Origin: Neurospora intermedia
Taxonomy: Eukaryota; Ascomycota; Sordariomycetes; Sordariales; Sordariaceae
Assembly (NCBI GenBank): GCA_037102815.1
Contig: BTPP01000007.1
Coordinates: 1,674,001-1,738,000, forward strand
DNA: 64,000 nucleotides
Reading direction: 5' to 3'
In this document: piece after piece, positions 35,680 to 45,839 of the stretch
Position numbering within the stretch: position 1 is the stretch's first letter
Layout: each line of letters opens with the position of its first letter
Position numbers and translations under genes: made by a program
The notes under the pieces: model-generated
What the model was told of the DNA's origin: nothing
Databases searched by the model: none
What the model saw: only the letters and a program-made list of their open reading frames with translations

Positions 35680-37500
35680 CTACGAACCGCTTCGCGACTT
35701 CACCTGTTCGTGTAGCTCCCTCAGCACACCACGCTCGGCAAGCTTCGTCACCCATTCATGAATTGCTGGCGTGTGGTCTTTTCTTCGGCCAGGGTCTTCA
35801 TTCTGAGCATCGCCGTCCTCGCCACCCTCCGGCCCAGACGCGACCTCTGTGTAGTACTCCGCCCGAATTTGCTCCTGCTTCTGGCGGAGCTCTGTTCTAA
35901 GAAGCAACGCTTCAGCCATTTCCATCCCACCGCTTTGTATATTATCTTGCAACCGACGGGCTTCTGCTGAATTCTTGATCATCAGTTTAGCTTCGTCAGT
36001 ACTGAGCTGGAACTCGTCCAGTTTACTCTGATCGTTGAAGTTGCTGATATGGTCCTTGAACGAAGACGAGTCATTGTCTTCCTCGAACCAGGCCGATTCG
36101 CTTCGGAATGCATCATTGAGCAATTCCGTGCAATGGATGTTGACGGCGAGTTGACGCCGCAGGGCGGCCCGACGGTCTCCGCAAAGAGCGAGAAGGCTAA
36201 ACGCCAACTGATCGGCCTCATACTCCATCATCTTTTCTTGGATGACAGGTTGCGCTACACTCGTCCAGTGCGCCCCTTTCTCAAATTTGCCTACATTATT
36301 TGTTAGTCATATCGTGTCTGGATTCTTTCGTTGAGCAGGGGAGACATGCCGACGTAGCGGGGGTTAAACTTCAGCCCATCGAGTTCCCACACGCTACGGT
36401 CCCGGTGGTTTGGCACATATGCAACAAAGTGGTAGGCATCCTCCATCTCCTGCTCCTTCTTGCGGCGCGCTGTGGTTCTAGCCCGCTTTTTCTTGCTGTC
36501 CTCAACCTTGTTCTCGAGGGCCAAGGCTGCATTGAGAAGGTCCAGACGCCTGTTGAAACGTCAGCTCAAGCCGTTTATGGTCAGCCCTTCTGGGAAGCGG
36601 AATGCCGTACGTACCTTGCAAAATGATTATGAGCTACCCTGATCCACGAACTGTTACTGAGCAGGTGACCACGCAATGGCGGAGATAGCGATGCAGATTC
36701 CTCCTTGAATTTGGACAGATTTATATCCAGTGGAAGGTCTTGGGCGTTCATGATGATGTTGAATAAAGCGACTGTCGCACACGCGTTGTTGGTCGTCTGC
36801 CAACCAAGGTTAGCCACAGTCGATAACAGAGGGAGGCGCCAAAGGACAAACTAATGACTTGCCTGGTTGGCGAACCATAACCCAAACTCCTCATCTGGTT
36901 CCAGATCTTCCTCCTCCTCTTCCATGACCTGGAATAGGAACACTAGGCCATACAGAGGTTCCCTACGCGCAGTCAGTACCTGTTGATACCCCTTGATGCA
37001 ACATGGGAGGCGCCATCGACTCACGGGAGGAGGAGGAGCGATTCCTCGTCAACAGACAACACCTCCCTCACTTTTGCCTCCCGTATGCCGAGTAGTCTGA
37101 GAATACGGTTGAAGAAGACTGGGTCAGACTCTACGTCCGTCCAGCTTGGCCATTCTGTCAGCTCATTTTCTTGCCACGGTCCTAGCGAAGCCTCCAGGAC
37201 GTCCATGGGCACGTCAAAGACTTCAGGGGCTGCCTTGCGCTTGGCACTTCGTCGGGGTCGAATAGCCGTCGTTGGCTCCTCTGAAGCGGGTGACTCCTTG
37301 AGCATCGATAATCGCTCGGAATCGGCTGACTCTTCCAGCTTTGCTGAGGCCTTCGAGTCGAGTGACGCCCTCTTCCGGCTGGCCTTCACACCGGCAGACG
37401 AATTGAGTTCGTCATCAGAGCTGAGTTCCGCATATCTTGTGTTTGGCTTGCGGACACGCCCTGAGCGACGGGTTGCCGCCGGCTCACTATTTGGATCCAT
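35680..37500 (-). CDS. UCH37/UCHL5-like ubiquitin C-terminal hydrolase
   Basis: Peptidase family C12 deubiquitinase; relatives trim ubiquitin on the 26S proteasome (UCHL5, fission yeast Uch2) or act in chromatin complexes (BAP1, INO80-bound UCHL5). Five exons on the minus strand: 37500-37025, 36962-36863, 36796-36615, 36549-36350 and 36290-35680, giving 522 aa. The catalytic set is complete: Gln192 (FANQ), Cys198 (NNACAT), His293 (YHFVAYV) and Asp310 (ELDGL). The ~105-aa N-terminal extension is Ser-, Arg- and Lys-rich with RRSGRVRKPNTRY and RPRRSAKRK stretches, suggesting nuclear location. The C-terminal helical region (to LAERGVLRELHEQ) fits a ULD-type tail. The second intron uses a GC donor (CAG|GCAAGT); the fourth also seems to use GC (GCATGT), the only donor found that fits phase with its acceptor, and is less certain. 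Confidence 0.88.
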
Positions 37501-38100
37501 GTCTCAAGGAAAGTATCGTGAAATAAACTCGATGGATTCGACAAGCCGTGACCCAATCAAGCCAAGAGATAAATGTTGATAAAGGTTAAATAGAGTGAAG
37601 GGCAGGCTGCTCGTCTTTTCCAGCTCTGGTCTCAGGGACAGTCGCCGTTTGGAGATGGTGTAGTGCGGGATCTTGCCTTGTGACTTGTGACCGAGAGACT
37701 CGGGATATGACATGCCGCGAACATCACAGGGAAGTCTGGTATGGAGGCTGTTTTGTTCGCTCCCAAAGTCGATGGATGAACAAGGTAGATCAAATCTGAG
37801 AGGCAGTTGATGGAGGAGAGTACGCCGGGGATGTTGTAAGTGACTGCACCAAGAACTCGCTTGCATTCAGTCCGATGAAGGTTTGGTGGATTGGCTCCTG
37901 AGTCGAGCCCAAACCGACAGACTAACGCGCAGTGGATGTAGTGACGATCTCATGCGATCAGTAGCGACAGGATGGTGAGGTTGCAAAGAGAGAAAGAACT
38001 AAAGACGACCTTGAAGAGGTCGGTGTTTAAGTGTGTAAGTGCCGTCGCAGGCGCACACAGACACTTGGGCAGCTGCTACACTACATCCGGCCGGATACTG
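37501..38100. other. Upstream region of UCH37-like gene
   Basis: No supported exon; an open frame at 37504-37866 on the minus strand lacks any motif. Left part of the 1.76-kb divergent region between the UCH37-like gene and POM152. Confidence 0.4.
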
Positions 38101-38410
38101 TTCCCACACTCAAACGCCTGTGCAGTCTTGGCGGACGTGTGCGTGTACACACACACACGACTTTTTGGCAAAACGGACCATCGATAAGATTTCATTTGAT
38201 TATATCTCTACCGAACAAAGAGATAAAGAAAAGCCGACTTAAGATTTGGAATTAGCATATATGAAACTATCAAGATAAGAGTCTTTTTTATAGGATAATT
38301 GAGTTTCTTCATCTTCGTCCTTCATTTCGATAGTCCATTTTGCCAAAAAGTCGTGTGTGTGTGTACACGCACACGTCCGCCAAGACTGCACAGGCGTTTG
38401 AGTGTGGGAA
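38101..38410. repeat. 310-bp inverted-repeat (foldback) element
   Basis: Arms 38101-38184 and 38327-38410 (84 bp) are reverse complements with only two differences, both C-to-T type transitions near the inner end. The arms contain a CACACACA run and end outward in TTCCCACACTC. The 142-bp spacer is AT-rich and non-coding. Beyond the left arm a further TACACTACA word (38078-38086) matches TGTGTAGTG just right of the right arm, so the repeat may be longer with a small insertion in one arm. It may be a MITE or foldback element; target-site duplications are not clear. Confidence 0.8.
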
Positions 38411-39258
38411 TGTGTAGTGTTAAGGGTAGCTCAGGTATGTAGAGGCAGGTAGTAGACGGGAGGTACACTACCTACCTGATAGCGGACCACTACTCCTGCA
38501 AGTGTCATCAACCTCGCATTTGTGCACACCGGGTTTCACGGGAGCAATAGTCTGAAGATGTTTCGGACCCTTAAAGATAGCTACGACGATCTTCTGATAA
38601 AGTGCTACCTATCTTTGCCCCGTCAGCTACCTATCTTGCTCGACCTCTTTTGTTTACTTCCCCCTTCACTTTCGCTCAAGTACCTAGGTAGGTAGGTACC
38701 TACGTGCTGTCTGCACTATCTGACTGCTTGAAACAGCTGAAGGCAGGGGACCAGGTAAGCTTCAGAAAGCACTGACCAACAGAAAGATGGGGAAGGTTCC
38801 CATGTTGGGTCCTCCATTTCTCCAATCACAATCGTCTAACAGCCATTGGCACACGCTAGCAGGCCAGCCAAGCAGCACTTGCAGTGCGGGCAGCGACTGC
38901 AAAACCTCAAAAGAGACCACAACCGCGTCTTTGACGTGACTTGTTAGTTTCCAGAGTGTTGGGAAATTTTAGGCCTGTCTCTGCCTGCCCGCAAACAGGA
39001 AGAACAAGAGGAAGACTGAGAATGCCGGTTTTGATGTCGGCTCTCCATATTACCACTACTGCCAACGACTGATTAATTACGCCTCTCTCTCCTCGTCGAC
39101 CATTCATTCCCTCCCGTCCTTCGGCGACTGATAACAACGACAACGACGACGACGACGACGACGATAGCTACGACGATCACGACGACAACCACAACGTGCA
39201 CATTGTTGCGCCCCGTGGCCACTACCAAGCCGTCAAGCCTTCACAGACTCGGCATGCC
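38411..39258. other. Upstream region of POM152
   Basis: Contains a TACCTAGGTAGG-type repeat (38681-38703) and a GAC/ACG trinucleotide run (about 39134-39190) in the likely POM152 leader. No coding exon is supported. Confidence 0.4.
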
Positions 39259-42200
39259 ATGGCAGGCAAGGACTCTATAGGCGGCTTTCCCATGGCCGGA
39301 CCACGACGACCCGAAGCTGCTCCCGCGAATCGCGCCCGGACGGCAACGCCCAATGCCCTCCCCGTCGCCCCCCAGAGAAATGCGCCGGCACCAACAGGCC
39401 CAGGGCCGGTAATCCCACTTCACGTTATCGATGCACCCACACAGCGCCTCTACGCCGTTGCCGTCTACGCGGCTCTTTTTGCGTGGAAGGTGTACGACTG
39501 GACCCAAGTGGTGGAAGAAAATACCGAGTCTTTCTGGCTGTTCCTCAAGTGGATCGCCCTAGACCTCATCTATCTCTTCGGCCTGCCAGAGCTTAGGATA
39601 CCATGGCTCGAACTCTCCCAGTCCTTCGTCGTCTTCGCCTTTGTTGCCCACGCCTTGGTTGACTGGATGCTCATGTTCAACATCGGCCTCCCGTGGCAGA
39701 CATGGCTGTTCGGATTTGTCAAGGTCTTCTACGACCGGGAGCTTGCCATTACCGAACACCAAGTCAAGGTGTCCAGCATCCTCTACAACCACTCCCTCCT
39801 CATGGGTAGGCAGATCATCAACATTCTCCCAGAAGGGTAAGTCATGCCAAGTAAGAGCACTGGTGAAAAAGCCCGGCAAAGCTGACCATTTACCAGCTCT
39901 GTGGTACTCAACCCCGAAAACACCCCGTACTGCATCGGAGGGGACACCAAGGTTGCCTCGATCCCTCTGTTCTTCAATGCGACAACTCCCATCGACGTCG
40001 AGATCATCCGCACCGACCTCGAGACCAACGAACACGAAGTCATCAAGTTGACTAGAAGCCAGCTCAAGGAAATAAAAAATGAGGTCAAGAGGAACGCAGA
40101 TGACGAGATCTTCACTGTTAAGTACAACTTTCCCGTCAAGAAGCCTGGTGCCTATCGATTGGGCAAGGCGCTTGACGAGTATAAGCTTGAAGTTCATCGC
40201 AGGACTGCCCTCACCTTTGTGGTTCCTTGCCCTCGCGCTAGCGTCGAGGTAGTCTCCTCCCCAAACCGCTGTGTCGGCGATTTGTCTGATCTCAGCCTCT
40301 TGGTTGATGGCACGCCACCACTAAAAGTCATCTATAGCCGCACCATCAACGGCAAGGACCACAGCTTCAACATTCAGAGCTTGCAGCCAGAGGGCTTCTC
40401 TTCTCCGCTCCTCGGTGCTTCGCGTAGTCTTGCGAGACTCATTGAGGATGATGACGTCTCCTGGGCTCGAGCTCAACGGGTCCCCGTCAACCTCAATGAA
40501 TCCATGAACGCTGGCGGAGTCTGGCAGTATTCCGTCGATGAGGTCCATGATGCGTTCGGAAACGTTGCTAGGTACACCGGCCATGCTGACGACTTGGATC
40601 CCAAGACAAGGCCAAAGCATCTGGTGCAGAACCTCTTCGTCAAGGAGCGACCGCGTGCGCGTCTTGAAGGGTGCGACGTTAGAAATCCTCTCAAGGTTGC
40701 CAGGGGCGGTTCCAAAGATCTTCCCATCAGATACGAACTTCCTGGCCCCGTGCCTGATGACACTACGTACACCATCAGCTGGCTGTTCTCGCCGATTGAC
40801 ACCCTCACCAAGAGCGGTGACCATGGGGATGTTGTTTCTGTCGGCACCTACGACGCCAAGAATGCCAGGGATCGGCCGAGAATCGCTGCCCCTGGTTTGT
40901 ATACACTCAAATCGGTTGTTGCCGGACAATGCGAAGGAGAGGTGCAGGAGCCGTCTTCTTGCTTGCTGCTGAACCCTCTCGAGCCCAAGCTCACGCTGCG
41001 CTCAGAGGAGATTCCAGATACTTGCGCTGGAAATTCCATTGGGTTGCGCGTCGACATGGATCTCATTGGTACTCCACCCTTCAACGTCAGATACGAGGTC
41101 ATTTCCAATGGACAGCGTTCGGTGGAGCGTATCAAGGTTAATGGCCTACGTTTCCAGCAAGAATTCATCCCTAGAATTGCCGGACATCACAAGTACGTGT
41201 TCACACATATTGGCGACTCCATCTACGAACCTCAAAAGCTCAGCGGGCCCGAGTATATCCTCGAACAAGATGTCAAGCCAGCAGCTTCTGCCAGCATCAT
41301 TCACAGCAATGGTAACATGGCCGCTTGTCTTAACGACGATGTCTCGGTGGATGTGCAGCTTCAGGGCGACGCACCATTTACGCTGGAATGGGAGATTATC
41401 CATGACGGCAAGAGAAAGCAGTACAAGGTCAAGGATATCCAGACGAACAAGTATCAGATCAAGACGGGCTCCCTTGCTAAGGGCGGCGAGTATACTCTGG
41501 CGTTGACAAGCGTCCAAGACAAGAGAGCGTGCCGTAACTTTGTGCAGGATGAGGTCAAGATCTCAGTGCGCCGCCAGAACCCAAGAGCAGCGTTTGGTCT
41601 TATCGATGCCAAACGCAGGACCATGGCAGTTGAGGGCTCGACGGTCAAGCTGCCGCTTCGCCTTACTGGAGAGGGCCCATGGAAGGTTTTCTACAGCAAT
41701 GTCAATGACACCTCAAGAAACGCCCCTCGGGTCCTGGAAAAGACGATCAGGCACGACAATGATTTCCTTGATGTTCGCACCAAGGGTATCTTCCAGATCA
41801 CAGATGTCTGGGATCGACAATGCCACGGCATCGTTGATCCGAAGGCATCGTCTTTTGAAGTCGACTGGTTCCCTCGTCCAGAGCTCGCCGTTGTACAGTC
41901 TGCGCACGTTCAGCCAGATGGCACCAACAGCTTTGTTGTGAGCGATGTCTGCGAGGGTGACGTATCTGGATTTCAAGTTGCACTCAAAGGTAAATCTACT
42001 ATCAGCCGCCCCATCAGGCATATTTCTCGGTTTCCCCACAGCCTGCTAATGTCTACACAGGAACGCCTCCCTTCCATGTCGAATACCAGATTCGCCATCA
42101 ACCTGCGTCTGGGCCAGCCTCCATCAGTAGGAAAGATTTTGAGGCTGCCCTTGGCAAAGCTTCCGTCCCTGCAGACACCTCCAGGGCGGGCCAGTACACG

Positions 42201-43214
42201 TACACGTTCAACTCACTTTCGGATAACCTCTACACTAATGACCGGACTTTCAAGCCCGTGACTGTTAAGCAGAAGGTTAATCAAAAACCCACTGCCGCCT
42301 TCGCCAAGCCCGGTCAAACCTTCAAGTACTGCAAGACGGACCAAGGCGAATCCGAGTCGATTCCCATCACTCTCAACGGCATCCCTCCCTTCAACCTCGA
42401 GTTCGAAATCAGACATCAAAGCAGCCCGATTCCAGAAGTGTACCGTACGCCTGCAATCAACTCCAACTCGTACGAGATCCAAATTCCGCGTCACCAGCTG
42501 CGCCTTGGAACCCAAACGATTCGCATTCGCAGCGTTCGCGACGGCAGCGGCTGCCACTCTATTTCCGATTACACATCTGCCCACAGAGATACTCCCGATG
42601 GCAAGGCCCACTCGGTTCAAATCCAGCTCTTTGAGGCGCCCACCATCTATCCTCTCGAGACTCGCACCGACTACTGCGTCGGCGAACGTCTCGGGTACTC
42701 TCTCGCTGGTGCCGCTCCCTTCGAGGTTTGGTATACCTTCAACGGCGAGGAGTCGAGGGCCAAATCTCCCACCACGACTTTCCGCCGTATCGCCGAGCAC
42801 CCCGGTGAGTTCACGATTACCTCGGTTAGTGACCGGGCGTCCGAGTGCCGCGCTCCTGTCAACATCTCCAAGACTATTCACCCTCTCCCCGCGGCCCGTA
42901 TTTCCAAGGGTAAGCAGGTGCAGACGGACATCCACGAGGGTGGCGAGGTCGAGATCCTCTTCGAGTTCTACGGAACCCCTCCGTTCGAGTTTACGTATAC
43001 TCGCAGCACCAACCCCAAGAAAAAGGGTGAGCGTGCGACGGTGTTGGAGACCAAGCACGATATCAGCGAAGAGTATAGCAAGGTCATCAAGGCCAGCCAG
43101 GAAGGTGCATACGAGGTCGTGGCCATTAAGGATCGGTTCTGCGCGTTTTCGACGCAGATGCTTGGGGTGGAATATGTGGAGGGTAAGGATGGGCGATTGC
43201 TGAAGTACCAATGA
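39259..43214 (+). CDS. POM152: Nuclear pore membrane protein Pom152
   Basis: Transmembrane nucleoporin forming the luminal ring of the nuclear pore complex. Exons are 39259-39836, 39897-41989 and 42061-43214, giving 1274 aa (yeast Pom152 is 1337 aa). The N-terminal ~60 residues are Pro/Ala-rich and pore-facing; three hydrophobic segments lie at about residues 65-170. The rest is a long chain of Ig-like beta repeats in the lumen, visible as recurring G-x-P-P-F-x-(V/L)-x-(F/Y)-x-(I/V) units such as [44 protein letters not shown] and [11 protein letters not shown]. The start was chosen as the ATG at 39259 in frame with the conserved region; an earlier ATG at 39254 is out of frame. Confidence 0.96.
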
Positions 43215-44108
43215 TCACCTTTATGAAATCCAGAAGACAAGAAGGAGTAAGGAATGGAAGGTAGCAAGAAGCGAAAAGGGGTCGGACATGAAGGGAGGAA
43301 GGCGGAGGAAAGAGAATCATGCAGGGAGTCTCAGAGAAACAATGCTAGGTGGCACGGTATGCTCTGGTCGGCCTATGGCCATGGCCGCGCATGGCATGAA
43401 GTGGGCTGTTGAACAGCTGAAGGAAGCAAATCAAAAAAATTAGCGATGGAAAAGAAGATGAAAGCGATCGGGTTCTAGGGATGGAGGTCTGGTTTTCGTG
43501 TTTTCGTTTTTCTCTTTTTTTTTTGTAACGAATCACTACCACTACTCTACATCCACTTATGTGTTTTTCTGTAGACTAAGAACATAGCATGGCGTTTTCT
43601 GTCTTTATGGGGAACGAACAATTACCACAAACTCACGAAAATGAACGGAATAGGATATGATAGGAAGGCAGGAAGGGCGGGCGGCAAGGAAAAGGATCAA
43701 TGAAAAGACTTGTTGAAATCATGCTGAATCAGTGTTTCTGTTTCCGTGCGTCCATGCCTTGAGAACGAACAAGAGTGTTGCTGTATTTTAAACGTGTTGT
43801 ATTGTCATATATGTACCTTTCCATATTTCTATCCAATCCGTATCTTATGCAATGCTCTCTCTCCCTCTCTCTATACTTCTTGCTGGATTTTTCTAAATGT
43901 TCCACTTTCCTAAATACAGCCAACTTGCGCATATCCGGACTCCATCCAGACCGGCCTATCCCGTTCAAACTTTGTCCCGGATTCCTTCTCCTCCTGGTAT
44001 CCATCCATCCATCCATCCATCCATCCATCCATCCATCCCCGGGAGTCTGTGCCTTCTTCGCCCTCTCCCCAGCTTATTTTATTCCGGAAGTCCTGATTAG
44101 CCCAGTCA
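43215..44108. other. Convergent 3' region POM152/APH-like gene
   Basis: Non-coding. Carries a CATC tetranucleotide microsatellite at 44001-44038 and a CT-rich stretch near 43855-43875. Confidence 0.45.
44001..44038. repeat. (CCAT)n microsatellite
   Basis: More than nine consecutive CCAT units between the POM152 and APH-like stop codons. Confidence 0.9.
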
Positions 44109-45839
44109 TTACCCCCTCTCCCCATCACTAGCAGCACTCTTCGCCCTCTTCGCAGGGCTCATATCTCCACTCGGTCGATGATGCAGCTTCTTGTTCGCCA
44201 GCACATCATCCCTACTCCTACTCCCACTGCTACTGCTACTATCAATAGTACTACTCTCCTGCACGCCAAATAATAACGACCTAGCACCGGCTACCGGTGC
44301 GGAGCAGCTATTATTGCTTGTGAGGAGGGTTTGCTTCTTGAAAGAAGATGGCACAGGTACAGACAACATCGAGATTGGTGGTGTAACCACCGGCACAGCA
44401 GCAGCACTCTCCAACCTATTCAGCGCCTCGGTGAGTTTTCTCCGAGCTTCGAGCTCTCTGTTGGTACTTGGAGAGCTGGAGAAGGATGAAGGAGGAGGAG
44501 GAGGAGAGGAAGAGCAGGTAGTAGTAGAGGGGGAGGAAGGTGACGATCGAGGTCGATAGAACTCTTTGACAATGCAGAGCGCGGCGTGGTAGACTTGGTA
44601 AAGGAGGAGGCGAATGCCGGCGTTGGGGAGGTCTTCGATCAGCGAGGAGATTATATCGTTGTCGCTGTTGCTGCTGGCATTTGTTGGTGGCGGAAGGCTG
44701 GATATTGTTGGTGCGGGTGCACGAGTAGTGGTGGTTTGTTCGGTGATGGCTGTGATGGACATGACTCCTGTGTTGGTGCTGTGGGTGCTGGCACTTGTGT
44801 TTCTACTGCTGCGCCCGAGATGGTTCGCATGGGTAGAGGCAGGACTGGTTTCGAAACCTTCCATGAAGGACGCCGAGACGCCGTCGCTGAAGATGGTAGC
44901 TAATAGGGGATCGCCAAAGACGCAGTTACTCCAATCTTGAAGGCCGGTAAGCGTTAGTTGTCGTTCTGTACCGATGTAGTTGTCTGACGCGGATGATGCT
45001 GGTTGTGGTGCTGTCATGTAGTTGCTATAGCCGTTTGTACTTGTCGTGCTCTCCACGGTGACCAAGGTGTTTGTATCATCAGCCACGTCAACAACCACTA
45101 ATCTTGGCGTCTTGACTTCGTTGAGCAAGTGCTCAAACCGCCTGAAATGTCTTCGTATCTGCGAGTAAGCCATTGTGACCGCCATGTCTTCGCCGTCTCT
45201 TAGAACACCCTCCAATAACGACTGAAAGGCAGTTGACCAGTTTCTTGCTCCGTCGGCTGCCACCAAGCCGTCTTCTCCAAGCCCGGCCACCTTGTCCGAA
45301 AGCTCTATTCCTGGCATTTTAGGAACGACGACCGCCACGGGGCCGAACCTGCCCGACGGTGAGGTCATTGACGAGAGGGATCGGTAAAGTTGGCCGAGAT
45401 GCTTATCCAAACGTTCCCGCTCCAAGTGGCTGGGGGGAGAAGGTAACAAGGCAACAGGAATGCCATGTTGATTCTCGAAGACGTTGTAGGCTGACCCTAG
45501 CTCGACCGGACCGTGACTTGAAGTATGCACGAGGGCCGGGAGGAATCTCTGAAGTGTTGGGCTTGTGAATCTAGTCAAATTGTCTCTGGCAAGGGCATCC
45601 CTGATCCATTGAACTGTTGCCGCTTCGAAGCCTGTTATGTATTGTTCGTGCCTCAAGCGTCTGAAGAGTACTTGTGGCGGGAGTGAAAGGAGGAGTGTTT
45701 TGCCGTCAGAAAGACTGACTTCGAATATCCTTTGTGGTCGAAGGGAAGCAATGGGTCGCAAGCTCTCGACCTTTACGTGACTGGGTATGGTCGCGCTGAG
45801 GGCAGCCTGTACCGATTGTTTCGACGGTTGCCGACACAT
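44109..45839 (-). CDS. Aminoglycoside phosphotransferase-like protein
   Basis: Intronless, 576 aa. Resembles the large fungal family with the aminoglycoside phosphotransferase (kinase-like) fold. The N-lobe has the family pattern FEVSLSDGKTLLLSLPPQV followed by RRLRHEQYITGFEAATVQWI; the C-lobe has LTLTGLQDWSNCVFGDPLLATIF, where the Asp matches the metal-binding Asp of the family. The usual catalytic loop (HGDxxxxN) is replaced by RLVVVDVADDTNTLV, so catalysis is doubtful. The C-terminal third is Ser/Pro/Thr-rich low complexity (residues about 330-375, 440-490, 540-560) with a basic end (SPAKRAKSAAS). Physiological substrate unknown; it may be a pseudokinase. Confidence 0.68.
   Translation of the reverse strand: MCRQPSKQSVQAALSATIPSHVKVESLRPIASLRPQRIFEVSLSDGKTLLLSLPPQVLFRRLRHEQYITGFEAATVQWIRDALARDNLTRFTSPTLQRFLPALVHTSSHGPVELGSAYNVFENQHGIPVALLPSPPSHLERERLDKHLGQLYRSLSSMTSPSGRFGPVAVVVPKMPGIELSDKVAGLGEDGLVAADGARNWSTAFQSLLEGVLRDGEDMAVTMAYSQIRRHFRRFEHLLNEVKTPRLVVVDVADDTNTLVTVESTTSTNGYSNYMTAPQPASSASDNYIGTERQLTLTGLQDWSNCVFGDPLLATIFSDGVSASFMEGFETSPASTHANHLGRSSRNTSASTHSTNTGVMSITAITEQTTTTRAPAPTISSLPPPTNASSNSDNDIISSLIEDLPNAGIRLLLYQVYHAALCIVKEFYRPRSSPSSPSTTTCSSSPPPPPSSFSSSPSTNRELEARRKLTEALNRLESAAAVPVVTPPISMLSVPVPSSFKKQTLLTSNNSCSAPVAGARSLLFGVQESSTIDSSSSSGSRSRDDVLANKKLHHRPSGDMSPAKRAKSAASDGERG

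Noticed and set aside
37504-37866. 120-aa minus-strand frame just upstream of the UCH37-like ATG
   Set aside because: It ends before the ATG in a different frame and shows no motif; more likely 5' leader sequence.
42213-43211. 332-aa minus-strand frame opposite POM152
   Set aside because: It is the antisense of the third POM152 exon, with no recognisable domain.
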